DNA from: Ectopseudomonas composti
GTDB lineage: Bacteria > Pseudomonadota > Gammaproteobacteria > Pseudomonadales > Pseudomonadaceae
Length of the DNA stretch: 64,000 bases
Reading direction: 5' to 3'
Assembly (NCBI RefSeq): GCF_900115475.1
Contig: NZ_FOWP01000001.1
Coordinates: 744,001-808,000 of the forward strand
A program made the translations under genes and the position numbers. Positions 1-9,975 of the stretch are shown here, one piece after another. The stretch's first letter is position 1. Each line of letters begins with the position of its first letter. The notes under the pieces are model-generated. The model did no database searches. It had not been told where the DNA came from and saw only the letters and a program-made list of their open reading frames with translations.

Positions 1-783
1 GGTACGCTCGCCGCTGCGTTTGACCTCCGCCAACAAGCCACGCACCTGCTCTTGCATGCGGTTGTAACCAGCGAAGATACGGCCGATCTCGTTGTCACCC
101 TGCCGACCTTCCAGGCTGCGCGTGAAGTCGCCGGAACCAACCCGAGTCAGCGCGCCCTCCACCGCATTGAGGTTGTGCATCAGCGGACGCAGACCGAACT
201 GACGGCCCAGCACCACCAGCGCCAGAATGCCCAGCACGCAACCGAACGCCAGCCACATCTGGCGACGCTGGCTGCCTTCAGCGTGCGCGGCCATCAAGCC
301 GACAGCCTGGTTCATTTCGCGCAGCAGCTCGACCGACTGCTGCTCCAGAGTCTTGAGATCGACCGCCGCATCGCCCGCGACCACACGCTGCAGCTGCGTA
401 CGAAAGCCCTGCCAGAGACCGCCGACCTTGTTCATCTGCGCCTGCACGCTGGGCTCGGCGATAGCGCTTATATTGCGCGCCGCATTGCCACTCAGCAGAT
501 CGCGATGGGCGGCATCGAACTGCGCCATGGTGGCTTCCAGAGTCGCCGCAGGCAGCACGCCCTCGCGTAGCAGCAGCGCCTCCTTGGTCATCTTCTGGCT
601 GAGCATGCGCTGCGCGCCAGCGACATTGATGGTCTCCGGCGATACCGACATGCTCAGATACAGCGCCACCGAGGCGACCACCGCGAGTAGGAACATCAGC
701 GCGTAGGAAAACAGAAATTGCTGGTTTAGCGTGCGCAGGCCGATGGCACAGAGCAAGCGGTCGAAAAAGGTGGTGGCGGACAT
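1..783 (-). CDS. methyl-accepting chemotaxis protein with PilJ-type sensor domain (3' part cut by window edge)
   Basis: Inner-membrane chemoreceptor that would signal to a CheA/CheW array. The first 261 residues are present and the reading frame runs open off the left edge, so the HAMP end and cytoplasmic signalling domain lie outside. I read a first membrane segment at about residues 22-43, a periplasmic domain at about 45-170 with the type IV pili methyl-accepting (PilJ) signature AGAQRMLSQKMTKEALLL near 55-72, a second membrane segment at about 177-193, and the start of a HAMP domain (GDNEIGRIFAGYNRMQEQV). In P. aeruginosa a receptor with this small sensor type (McpN) responds to nitrate; that specificity is inference here. 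The start is the ATG at 783. Confidence 0.88.
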   Translation of the reverse strand, partial: MSATTFFDRLLCAIGLRTLNQQFLFSYALMFLLAVVASVALYLSMSVSPETINVAGAQRMLSQKMTKEALLLREGVLPAATLEATMAQFDAAHRDLLSGNAARNISAIAEPSVQAQMNKVGGLWQGFRTQLQRVVAGDAAVDLKTLEQQSVELLREMNQAVGLMAAHAEGSQRRQMWLAFGCVLGILALVVLGRQFGLRPLMHNLNAVEGALTRVGSGDFTRSLEGRQGDNEIGRIFAGYNRMQEQVRGLLAEVKRSGERT

Positions 784-963
784 GAGAGGCTCCCTGGCAG
801 ACGGCGGGAAACCCCGCCAAATAATCGGGAGCAAGCAAGAACGTGGCCAGCGGCCAGCCGCCCTACAGGCTGATAGATCGCACAAAACGCACCGGAATGA
901 TGCAGCGACTGATTGGTCACGCGCCTTTTCAGCCCATATTCAATAGTCAGCTGCAGACGCCGG

Positions 964-1350
964 CTAGGCGGACACCACGAACAACGCCGCGATCAGCCCC
1001 ATCCCGGCGAACCACACCAGTGAGCGCAATGGTCCCCAGTCGGCCAGGTAGCAGATGAAATACAGCACCCGGCTGACGATGAAGGCCATGGCCAACTGGT
1101 CGAGCAGCGCCTGTCCGGCGCCGCCGGCCTGGTGCGCGATGATCACCGCCGCGGCGAATGCCGGCGTAACTTCGAAACCATTGAGCTGGGCGTTGTTGGC
1201 TCGTTTGCGCCAGCCCTCCAGCGTGCCCAGAAAGGCGCGCGGGTCCTGATTGGCGCGCGGCCCATAACCGGGCCCGAGAAACTTGGCGGTAGCGGTGCTC
1301 AGGTAGGGCAGGAAAATGGCGATCAGTACGCACCAGTAAGCGAGTGTCAT
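964..1350 (-). CDS. MAPEG family membrane protein
   Basis: A 128-residue integral membrane protein with about four hydrophobic segments (near residues 5-20, 65-80, 85-103 and 110-127). Family knowledge: MAPEG proteins include microsomal glutathione transferases and leukotriene synthases; the bacterial members are small and mostly of unknown substrate. The motif TEGW-like LEGWRKRANNAQLNGFE and the following AAAVI helix match the family. It stands alone on the minus strand, 125 nt downstream of the thioesterase gene, so co-transcription is possible. A role in glutathione-dependent detoxification is inference. Confidence 0.8.
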   Translation of the reverse strand: MTLAYWCVLIAIFLPYLSTATAKFLGPGYGPRANQDPRAFLGTLEGWRKRANNAQLNGFEVTPAFAAAVIIAHQAGGAGQALLDQLAMAFIVSRVLYFICYLADWGPLRSLVWFAGMGLIAALFVVSA

Positions 1351-1475
1351 GGCGTGGTTTCACTGCTGAGAAAGGAAAACCAAGCCTGCGCGAGTGACTT
1401 CCGCACGTCCATGACTGCAGCCACTGATGATGCCGGCGCTTCGGCCAAGTCTGCGGCCATCCGCGCCAGCTCGAT

Positions 1476-1865
1476 TCAGTCCTGAACGCGATCTTTGGCG
1501 TAGGTGATCGCGGTCTTGCCGTGCGCTGCTGGCAAACCGTCCTCGCCGAGGTTGACGAACACCAGCTTGTCGATGGTCAGGATGCTCTTGTGGGTCACCT
1601 TGTTACGCACTTCGCAACGCAGGGTGATGGAGGTGCGACCGAAGTCGGTGGCAGTGATGCCCAGTTCGATGATGTCGCTCTGCCGCGCCGAACTGACGAA
1701 GTTGATCTCGGAAATGAATTTGGTCACCACGCGCTGATTGTCGAGCTGGACGATGGCGTAGATCGCCGCCTCTTCATCGATCCATTTCAACAGGCTGCCG
1801 CCGAACAGGGTGCCGTTGGGATTGAGGTCTTCGGGCTTGATCCACTTGCGGGTGTGGAAGTTCAT
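1476..1865 (-). CDS. acyl-CoA thioesterase, hotdog fold (YciA-like)
   Basis: Hydrolyses acyl-CoA thioesters to free acid and CoA in the cytoplasm. The protein is 129 residues, the usual size for a single hotdog domain. The motif NPNGTLFGGSLLKWIDEEAA (residues 15-34) is the YciA-type hotdog helix with its substrate-binding G and catalytic D/E region. I chose the ATG at 1865 because a strong GGAGGA ribosome site precedes it by nine bases; the open frame extends further upstream but that part reads as non-coding. Physiological substrate not evident. Confidence 0.87.
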   Translation of the reverse strand: MNFHTRKWIKPEDLNPNGTLFGGSLLKWIDEEAAIYAIVQLDNQRVVTKFISEINFVSSARQSDIIELGITATDFGRTSITLRCEVRNKVTHKSILTIDKLVFVNLGEDGLPAAHGKTAITYAKDRVQD

Positions 1866-1973
1866 GGCGTGTCCTCCGTGCCAGATGGTGCCCAATGATG
1901 CGCCGACAGCGCTGCGCTTGTCGTGGCATGGCCGCCTATGGCGCTCATAGCCGGGCAAAAGCGACGGAAAGCC

Positions 1974-2002
1974 TTGGGCTGCGCTGCGCACACGGCTATA
2001 AT
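1974..2002 (+). promoter_or_regulatory. putative sigma-70 promoter of ahcY
   Basis: A perfect TATAAT lies at 1997-2002 and a partial -35 box TTGGGC lies at 1974-1979, separated by 17 bases. Transcription would begin near 2009, about 40 bases before the SAH riboswitch, which is the expected arrangement. Confidence 0.6.
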
Positions 2003-2050
2003 TTGCCGGCTTCACGCAACCGGCACCGCTCCGGTTGCGCCCGCCACCTG

Positions 2051-3611
<1,561 letters not shown>

Positions 3612-3614
3612 TGC

Positions 3615-3690
3615 GAAGGGTGGACAAGTCCATGGCTTGTCCACCGTAGATCTCCCGCATGGTGGATGGAAAAAACGTCATCCACCTTAC
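3615..3690. repeat. inverted pair of REP palindromes (GGTGGACA/GGTGGAT family)
   Basis: First hairpin: GGTGGACAAG paired with CTTGTCCACC (3619-3645), headed by GAAG, a one-base variant of the GTAG head. The second, inverted copy is GGTGGATG...CATCCACC (3661-3686), headed on the minus strand by GTAA. It is the same family as the elements flanking the transposase at 62.8-63.5 kb. The pair lies between ahcY and metF and ends about 20 bases before the metF start. Confidence 0.8.
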
Positions 3691-3711
3691 GTCTCCAAGG
3701 CTAGAAATCCT

Positions 3712-4557
3712 ATGAGCCAAGAACGCCGTTACAGCTTCGAGTTCTTCCCCACCAAGACCGAAGCCGGGCATGAAAAACTGATGGAAGTGGCGCGCCAACT
3801 GGCGACCTACAACCCCGACTTCTTCTCCTGCACCTATGGTGCCGGCGGCTCGACCCGCGACCGCACCGTCAATACCGTGCTGCAACTCGACGGCGACGTG
3901 AAGGTGCCTACCGCACCGCACCTGTCCTGCGTCGGCGACAGCAAGGCCGAGCTGCGCGAGCTGCTCAACCTGTACAAGAACGCCGGTATCAAACGCATCG
4001 TCGCCCTGCGCGGTGACCTGCCGTCAGGTATGGGCATGGCCAGTGGCGAGCTGCGCTACGCCAACGAACTGGTCGAGTTCATCCGCACCGAGACGGGCGA
4101 TCACTTCCACATCGAAATTGCCGCCTACCCGGAAATGCATCCGCAGGCGCGCAACTTCGAGGACGATATCGCCAACTTCGTGCGCAAGGCCAAGGCCGGC
4201 GCCGATAGCGCCATCACCCAGTATTTCTTCAACGCCGACAGCTACTTCTACTTCGTCGAGCGTGTGCAGAAACTGGGCGTGGACATTCCAGTGGTGCCCG
4301 GCATCATGCCGATCACCAACTACAGCAAGCTGGCGCGCTTCTCCGACGCCTGCGGCGCTGAAATCCCACGCTGGGTTCGCAAGCAGCTGGAAGCCTACGG
4401 CGACGATGCCGACAGCATTCGCGTCTTCGGCGAACAAGTCATCACCGAAATGTGCGAACGCCTGCTGCAAGGCGGCGCGCCCGGTCTGCACTTCTATAGC
4501 ATGAACCTGGCGGGCCCCAGCCTGGCCATCTGGAACAATCTCGACCTCAAACGCTGA
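3712..4557 (+). CDS. metF: 5,10-methylenetetrahydrofolate reductase
   Basis: Reduces 5,10-methylene-THF to 5-methyl-THF, the methyl donor for methionine synthesis from homocysteine, so it works directly downstream of AhcY in the methyl cycle. The protein is 281 residues, a normal single-domain bacterial MTHFR with a TIM-barrel FAD enzyme fold. Signatures are FEFFPTKTEAG at residues 9-19 (catalytic Glu region), CTYGAGGSTRDRT, HLSCVGD and ALRGDLPSGMG. The start ATG at 3712 was chosen because the family begins just before YSFEFFP; an in-frame upstream extension from 3637 would run through the REP pair. Confidence 0.95.
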   Translation: MSQERRYSFEFFPTKTEAGHEKLMEVARQLATYNPDFFSCTYGAGGSTRDRTVNTVLQLDGDVKVPTAPHLSCVGDSKAELRELLNLYKNAGIKRIVALRGDLPSGMGMASGELRYANELVEFIRTETGDHFHIEIAAYPEMHPQARNFEDDIANFVRKAKAGADSAITQYFFNADSYFYFVERVQKLGVDIPVVPGIMPITNYSKLARFSDACGAEIPRWVRKQLEAYGDDADSIRVFGEQVITEMCERLLQGGAPGLHFYSMNLAGPSLAIWNNLDLKR

Positions 4558-4563
4558 TGGGCA

Positions 4564-4584
4564 GGGAGCCGTACAGCGGCTCCC
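4564..4584. repeat. short palindrome between metF and the next gene
   Basis: GGGAGCCG (4564-4571) and CGGCTCCC (4577-4584) form an eight-base-pair hairpin with a five-base loop. It lacks a T run, so it is more likely a REP-type element than a factor-independent terminator. Confidence 0.5.
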
Positions 4585-4603
4585 ACGCTCAAGGATGAGC
4601 CCT

Positions 4604-6766
4604 ATGACAATCAAGCGCCTCTTCCCCTTCGCCTTGCTCGCCGGCCTGCACACGCCCGCTGCACTGGCCAGTTCCGACATGACCTGCACACCGAGCTGGA
4701 AGCTGATTTCCGACCAGCTCTCGGCGTGCAACAACCTGGCCTTTCTCAGCCCCGGCAACGACAGCCGCGTCAACCTGCAGCTGCTGCTCGACGACGCCGG
4801 CCACCTGAAACTGACGCGCGAACCACTGGTACTCGAAGGCTACGAATACGGCTACGGCCTGGTGCCCTTCAGCCTCGGCATGCTCGACCCAAGCCGCGCC
4901 CGTAGCGAAGCGACCGAGACGGACGAGCAAACCGCCGATCCGGACGTGGCGTACCTTACCCAGGCCCTGCAGCGCCTGGGCGTCGACAGCGACGCGGATG
5001 CTTTCGCCGTGCACCATTTCGCCGAAGGCGAGGGCAATCGCTGCCGCAGCAACGACCTTCATGCCATGCGCGGCTTCGTCGATGCGCTCAGCTCCACGCC
5101 AGAGCTGGCCGCGAGCGAGGCACAGGCGCTGGCCCGTTCGCGGCGTAGCCTGCTGAGCCTGTGCGGCGAGGGCGATCCGCAAACGCAGGACATCCTGCCG
5201 CAAGCGACGCAACTGCAGTCGCCCGCTGCCCAGGCCTTCGGGGACTACCTGCGCGGCGCTGACGCGTTCTATCGCGGCGACTTCGACCAGGCGCGTGAAC
5301 GTTTCGCCGAACTCGCGGACAACGAACAGCCCTGGCTAAGCGAAACCGCCCAGTACCTGCTCGGCCGTGTTGCACTGAACCAGGCGCAACTAAACGCCTT
5401 CGATGAGTACGGTTTCTTCAGCCCGGAGCAGGTAGATAAGTCCAACCTCGACGCCAGCGCGAAGGCCTTCGAGCAGTACCTGGAGAACTATCCGCAGGGG
5501 CTCTACAGCGATTCGGCACGTGGTCTGCAACGCCGCGTGTACTGGCTGGCAGGCGACACCCGGCGGTTTGCCGAAGCCTTTGCCCGGCAATTCCAGCGAG
5601 GCGCGCAACAGGTCGATATGCCCGCGCTGATCGAGGAACTGGACGGTAAACTGCTGCCCAGCCTCGCCCCGGATGCCATCGACGACCCACTGCTGCTGGC
5701 CATGGTCGATCTGATTCAGCTGCGCGCCCCCGGCAGCAACAGCCAGCCGCGCCTCAGCCTCGAGCAATTGCAGGCACAGCAACCGCGCCTCGCCAATCAG
5801 CCCGGCCTGCACGCCTACCTGGTCGCTGCCTGGCACTTCTACCGCGGCGACGATGCCGAGCAGGCTCTCGCCGCCCTGCCGGATACCGATGCTGGGCCAC
5901 TGAACGCCCTCGCCTTCAGCCAGGAAACGCTGCGCGGCCTAGCACTGGAAGCCAAGGGCGAGACGACCCAGGCACTGCAGCACTGGCAGGCGCTACTGGC
6001 ACGCAGCCAAGACCCACTGCAGCAGGCCCAGCTGCAACTGGCGCTGGCCTTGAACTACGAGCGCAGTGGCGAACGGGAAAAGGTGTTCGCCGCTGATTCG
6101 CCGATCACCACCGCGCCGATCCGCGAACGCCTGCTGGCCTATGGCGCCGGCCCCGAGCTACTGCGCCAGCAAGCTGGCGGCGAACAGGCACCTGCAAGCG
6201 AGCGGGCAACTGCGCTGTATACCCTGCTCTACCGTGACCTGGATTACGGCCACTACGCCGACTTTCTCAGCGATTTCGCGCAATACCCTTACAAGCCGGA
6301 ACAGCCTGCGCAGCGCCTCGATCCAGGCCTGTTTGCCTGGGCCGGCGGCAGCGATGCCGGCTACGCCTGCCCGAGCCTGGCCAAGATCGCCGAACGCCTC
6401 GCCGCCAATGCCGAGGACGCCCAGGGCATGTTGTGCCTGGGCGATTTCATCCGCGTACACGGCCTCGACGAACACTGGCTGAACCACCCACCGGCCGCCG
6501 GCGAGCTGGGCAGCGCGCCAAGTCAGTTCCAGGGCAGCTCCTTTTCCCGCCTGGCCGCCTATCGGATGTTGCTGGATGCGCCGCAGGTCAGCCGCGAGGA
6601 CAAGGCCTACGCCCTGCTCCGCGCAATCAACTGCTATGCGCCCAGCGGCTACAACAGCTGCGACGACCAGGACATCAGCAAGGATCAGCGCAAGCAGTGG
6701 TTCCAGACTCTCAAGCGTAGCTACGCGGACACCCAGTGGGCACAGCGACTCAAGTACTACTGGTAG
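4604..6766 (+). CDS. exported protein of unknown function, probable helical-repeat (TPR-like) architecture
   Basis: I do not recognise this 720-residue protein. It starts with a signal peptide (residues 1-22, ending AALAS before SDMTC), so it should be periplasmic or surface-located. From about residue 195 it shows helical pairs resembling tetratricopeptide repeats, for example YLRGADAFYRGDFDQARERF and a later GLALEAKGETTQALQHWQAL. Several Cys residues, including an early CTPS and ACNN pair and a late CYAPSGYNSCDDQD, could form disulphides. The start at 4604 is supported by AAGGA eight bases before; the ATG at 4595 overlaps that site. It overlaps the following DUF3142 gene by 31 bases, implying a two-gene operon and a shared function. 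Confidence 0.75.
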   Translation: MTIKRLFPFALLAGLHTPAALASSDMTCTPSWKLISDQLSACNNLAFLSPGNDSRVNLQLLLDDAGHLKLTREPLVLEGYEYGYGLVPFSLGMLDPSRARSEATETDEQTADPDVAYLTQALQRLGVDSDADAFAVHHFAEGEGNRCRSNDLHAMRGFVDALSSTPELAASEAQALARSRRSLLSLCGEGDPQTQDILPQATQLQSPAAQAFGDYLRGADAFYRGDFDQARERFAELADNEQPWLSETAQYLLGRVALNQAQLNAFDEYGFFSPEQVDKSNLDASAKAFEQYLENYPQGLYSDSARGLQRRVYWLAGDTRRFAEAFARQFQRGAQQVDMPALIEELDGKLLPSLAPDAIDDPLLLAMVDLIQLRAPGSNSQPRLSLEQLQAQQPRLANQPGLHAYLVAAWHFYRGDDAEQALAALPDTDAGPLNALAFSQETLRGLALEAKGETTQALQHWQALLARSQDPLQQAQLQLALALNYERSGEREKVFAADSPITTAPIRERLLAYGAGPELLRQQAGGEQAPASERATALYTLLYRDLDYGHYADFLSDFAQYPYKPEQPAQRLDPGLFAWAGGSDAGYACPSLAKIAERLAANAEDAQGMLCLGDFIRVHGLDEHWLNHPPAAGELGSAPSQFQGSSFSRLAAYRMLLDAPQVSREDKAYALLRAINCYAPSGYNSCDDQDISKDQRKQWFQTLKRSYADTQWAQRLKYYW

Positions 6767-7506
6767 GCCTGCTCCTGCTCCTGCTGGCAGCCGGCCTGCC
6801 GGTGCAGGCCGCGCGCGTCGACGCCAGCGAGCATCAGGCCTTCTGGCTGTGGGCCGGCGTGACGCCACAGCCGGTACTGGCCCAAGCCCGCACCCTGTAC
6901 GTGCTGCAGGGGCAGATCGATGGTCCGCGCCGCGCTGGCGATCCACCAGCGCGGATGCAGGCACAGAACCCAGCCACGCCCAGGCTGTCGAAGGATATCG
7001 AGCTCTGGGTGGTGTATCGCGCGCATACCCTGGACTGGAACGAGGAAGTGTTCGCCCTGCTGCTGAGCCAATTGCAGCGCTGGCAGCGTTCCGGCAACCG
7101 GGTCAGCGGGGTGCAGATCGACTTCGATGCACAAACGCTGCGCCTGGATCGCTACGCCGCCTTCCTCGAAGACCTGCGCCAGCGCCTGCCGCAGCAGTAC
7201 CGCCTGAGTATCACAGGCCTGCTCGACTGGGCCGGTAATGCCGACCCGGCGGCGCTCAACCGCCTCGCCGGGGTGGTCGATGAAGTGGTTATGCAGACTT
7301 ACCAGGGCCGCCACAGCATCGCTGACTACCAGCGCTACCTGCCGAGCATCGCGCGGCTGCAGTTGCCGTTTCGCATCGGCCTGATACAAAACGGCGAATG
7401 GCAGGCGCCGGATTACCTGCAAAGCAGCCCCTGGTTCCGCGGCTATGTGGTATTTCTGCTGAACCCGAGCGCACCCATAACCGACACACCAGCCGCCAGA
7501 CGCTGA
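6736..7506 (+). CDS. DUF3142 family exported protein
   Basis: A protein of 256 residues with an N-terminal hydrophobic signal (LLVGLLLLLLAAGLPVQA, about residues 8-25). The core ALLLSQLQRWQRSGNRVSGVQIDFDAQT, with GVQIDFDA as the hallmark strand, and the LSITGLLDW and VDEVVMQTYQGR segments resemble DUF3142, a TIM-barrel-like family related in appearance to glycoside hydrolases; no activity is established that I know of. The GTG at 6736 is the start that includes the signal peptide; it lies inside the end of the upstream gene, which points to translational coupling. Together with that gene it looks like a cell-envelope pair. Confidence 0.75.
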   Translation: MGTATQVLLVGLLLLLLAAGLPVQAARVDASEHQAFWLWAGVTPQPVLAQARTLYVLQGQIDGPRRAGDPPARMQAQNPATPRLSKDIELWVVYRAHTLDWNEEVFALLLSQLQRWQRSGNRVSGVQIDFDAQTLRLDRYAAFLEDLRQRLPQQYRLSITGLLDWAGNADPAALNRLAGVVDEVVMQTYQGRHSIADYQRYLPSIARLQLPFRIGLIQNGEWQAPDYLQSSPWFRGYVVFLLNPSAPITDTPAARR

Positions 7507-7603
7507 CCGCCAGCCACCGACGACCGCAACAGACACTGCGACAACCTATTCGAACGCCTCCGCGCCGGCCTTTGGCGCGAGCTTGCCACCAGGACCACTC
7601 TTC

Positions 7604-8977
7604 ATGCTCAAACGCTCCACAATCAACGCCTCCGTCAGCCCCAAGGGCAGCCTGGAAACCCTTTCCCAGCGCGAAGTGCAGCAACTGCGCGAAACCGGCT
7701 CCGGCAGCGTTTACCGCCTGTTCCGCCAGTGCGCCCTGGCGATCCTCAATACCGGTTCGCACAGCGACAACGCCAAGACCATCCTCGAAGCCTACCCGGA
7801 CTTCGAAGTGAAGATTCACCAGCAGGATCGCGGCATTCGCCTGGAGCTGATCAACGCGCCGGCCGATGCCTTCGTCGATGGCGAAATGATCGCCAGCACC
7901 CGCGAGATGCTGTTCAGCGCGCTGCGCGACATCGTCTTCACGCAAAGCGAGCTGGAGCACAAGCGCATCGATCTGGACAGTTCCGAAGGCATCACTGATT
8001 ACGTCTTCCACCTGCTGCGTAACGCCCAGGCCCTGCGCAGCGGCGTCGAACCGAAGATGGTGGTGTGCTGGGGTGGCCACTCGATCAGCACCGAGGAATA
8101 CAAGTACACCAAGAAGGTCGGTCACGAGCTCGGCCTGCGCGGCCTGGACATCTGCACCGGCTGTGGCCCCGGTGTGATGAAGGGACCGATGAAGGGTGCC
8201 ACCATCAGTCACGCCAAACAGCGCAACCTCAAGGGCCGCTACCTGGGCCTGACCGAGCCAGGCATCATCGCCGCCGAAGCGCCGAACCCGATCGTCAATG
8301 AACTGGTGATCCTGCCGGACATCGAGAAGCGCCTGGAGGCCTTCGTTCGCGTCGGCCACGGCATCATCATCTTCCCGGGCGGCGCCGGCACGGCCGAAGA
8401 GTTCCTCTACCTGCTGGGCATCCTCACCCACCCGGACAACCAGAACCTGCCGTTCCCGGTCATTCTCACCGGGCCGAAGAGCGCCGGACCGTACCTGCAG
8501 CAGCTGCATGACTTCATCGGTGCGACGCTCGGCGAGGCGGCGCAGCAGCGCTACCGGATGATCGTCAACGACCCGGCCGAAGTCGCCCGTGAGATGGCCG
8601 TTGGCATCAAGGCCGTGCGCCAGTTCCGCCGCGAGCGCAACGACGCCTTCCACTTCAACTGGCTGCTGAAGATCGACGAAAGCTTCCAGCACCCGTTCGA
8701 GCCGACTCACAAAGCCATGGCCAGCCTCAACCTGACCCGCGAGCAGCCATTGCACCATCTGGCTGCCAACCTGCGCCGCGCCTTCTCCGGCATCGTCGCG
8801 GGCAACGTCAAGGAGAATGGCATTCGCCTGATCGAGGAGCACGGCCCCTACGAGATTCGTGGCGACGCCAGCATCATGCGCCCGCTGGATCGCCTGCTGC
8901 AGGCCTTCGTCGAACAGCACCGCATGAAGCTGCCAGGTGGTAGTGCCTATGAGCCCTGCTATCGGGTCGTCGACTAA
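7604..8977 (+). CDS. ppnN: pyrimidine/purine-5'-nucleotide nucleosidase PpnN (LOG/YgdH family)
   Basis: Cleaves nucleoside 5'-monophosphates to free base and ribose 5-phosphate in the cytoplasm; the E. coli homologue is a (p)ppGpp-stimulated enzyme that tunes nucleotide pools during starvation. The protein is 457 residues, the length of the family, with the N-terminal YgdH-specific part, the nucleotide-binding CWGGHS and CTGCGPGVMKGPMKGA motifs in the middle and the LOG signature FPGGAGTAEE near residue 265. The C-terminal RRAFSGIVAGNVKE block is also conserved with E. coli. I chose the ATG at 7604 (MLKRS) because an AGGA lies at the right distance; an in-frame start at 7583 has no better support. 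Confidence 0.93.
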   Translation: MLKRSTINASVSPKGSLETLSQREVQQLRETGSGSVYRLFRQCALAILNTGSHSDNAKTILEAYPDFEVKIHQQDRGIRLELINAPADAFVDGEMIASTREMLFSALRDIVFTQSELEHKRIDLDSSEGITDYVFHLLRNAQALRSGVEPKMVVCWGGHSISTEEYKYTKKVGHELGLRGLDICTGCGPGVMKGPMKGATISHAKQRNLKGRYLGLTEPGIIAAEAPNPIVNELVILPDIEKRLEAFVRVGHGIIIFPGGAGTAEEFLYLLGILTHPDNQNLPFPVILTGPKSAGPYLQQLHDFIGATLGEAAQQRYRMIVNDPAEVAREMAVGIKAVRQFRRERNDAFHFNWLLKIDESFQHPFEPTHKAMASLNLTREQPLHHLAANLRRAFSGIVAGNVKENGIRLIEEHGPYEIRGDASIMRPLDRLLQAFVEQHRMKLPGGSAYEPCYRVVD

Positions 8978-9029
8978 AGGCGCGCATCGCGCACTTTAAC
9001 GGCAAGCGCAAAATCGATAATCTGGCGTG

Positions 9030-9788
9030 ATGCCATTATTCCAGCGCCAAATTATCGCCGCCCTACTACTTTGCTGCCTCGCCTTCGCCGCTCGCGGCGA
9101 GACGTTGCGCCTGGTCACGGATGCATGGGCACCTTACGTCTACGCAGAGGACGGCCAAGTTACCGGCCTCGACTACGACGTCAGCCGCGAGGTACTGCGC
9201 CGCCTGGGCATCGACCTGGAGCTGGAGTTCTTGCCCTGGAAGCGCTGCCTGTTGGCGCTTGAGCAGGGACATGCCGACGGAATTCTGGGCATCTTCCACC
9301 TGCCCGAGCGCGAGGCGAGCATGCTCTTTGTCGAGGAACCCCTCAGCGAAGTGGAGTTGGTGCTGTTCTACGCTCGCAATCGCCCCTATCCCTATCGCCG
9401 ACTGGAAGACCTGCGTGATCTGGTGATCGGCATCTCGCCGGGCTACTGGTACAACGACGAGGCGTTCCGTACCTCGACCCTGTTCAGCCGCGAGGAAGCG
9501 CCAACTCACGAGGCCAATCTGGGCAAGTTGATCCGCCATCGCGTCGATCTGGTGGTCAATGATCGTCGCGCCGGGCGCTATCTGAGTGCGCAGCTGGGCT
9601 TGCTGGATCGGGTCGACTACAACCGCAAGGCGCTCGGCCACGACCGCATGTACCTGGCGCTGCGCCACGATCCCAAGCTGGCGCAGCTGGCCGAGAACTT
9701 CGCTGCCGAGCTGCGCCGCTTCAAACGTGAGCCCGCCTACGCCGAGCTACAGCAGCACTACGCCAACCCTCGAGATACCAAGCCGTGA
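9030..9788 (+). CDS. periplasmic solute-binding protein (SBP family 3, polar amino-acid type)
   Basis: A 252-residue protein with a signal peptide (about residues 1-23, ending AARG before [10 protein letters not shown]). The family-3 fold is visible: [19 protein letters not shown] ligand entry strand, then [22 protein letters not shown] and a C-terminal [15 protein letters not shown] lobe. No permease or ATPase gene adjoins it, so it may feed a distant ABC system or act alone as a sensor; many such orphans occur in pseudomonads. GTG at 9027 directly precedes the ATG at 9030; I annotate the ATG. Confidence 0.85.
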   Translation: MPLFQRQIIAALLLCCLAFAARGETLRLVTDAWAPYVYAEDGQVTGLDYDVSREVLRRLGIDLELEFLPWKRCLLALEQGHADGILGIFHLPEREASMLFVEEPLSEVELVLFYARNRPYPYRRLEDLRDLVIGISPGYWYNDEAFRTSTLFSREEAPTHEANLGKLIRHRVDLVVNDRRAGRYLSAQLGLLDRVDYNRKALGHDRMYLALRHDPKLAQLAENFAAELRRFKREPAYAELQQHYANPRDTKP

Positions 9789-9825
9789 ACCAACCGACAG
9801 GCTGATAGCTGCGCATACGCTCAGC

Positions 9826-9836
9826 TCTGTTATACT
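9826..9836 (+). promoter_or_regulatory. putative extended -10 promoter upstream of rhlE
   Basis: TGTTATACT contains a TGN extension and the -10 hexamer TATACT (9831-9836); there is no convincing -35 box. It would give a leader of about 130 bases before the helicase start. Confidence 0.4.
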
Positions 9837-9975
9837 CGGGACTTCCCGCCAGGCTTGCGCCCGGATGCTAGCTCCCAGAAGCCAGCAGTACCGGACGGGA
9901 TCATGCGCCCCACGCGTGATTCAAGCCAGGCTCTACACCCCCAGGGCCACGCCCTCACTTAGTACAGGATTGCTC

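Noticed and set aside
7289..8920. Open frame of 543 codons antisense to ppnN
   Set aside because: Same artefact; the plus strand encodes a full-length conserved PpnN.
9586..9975. N-terminal extension of the helicase by 130 codons
   Set aside because: It overlaps the end of the solute-binding protein and the promoter region; the Q motif distance fits the ATG at 9976.
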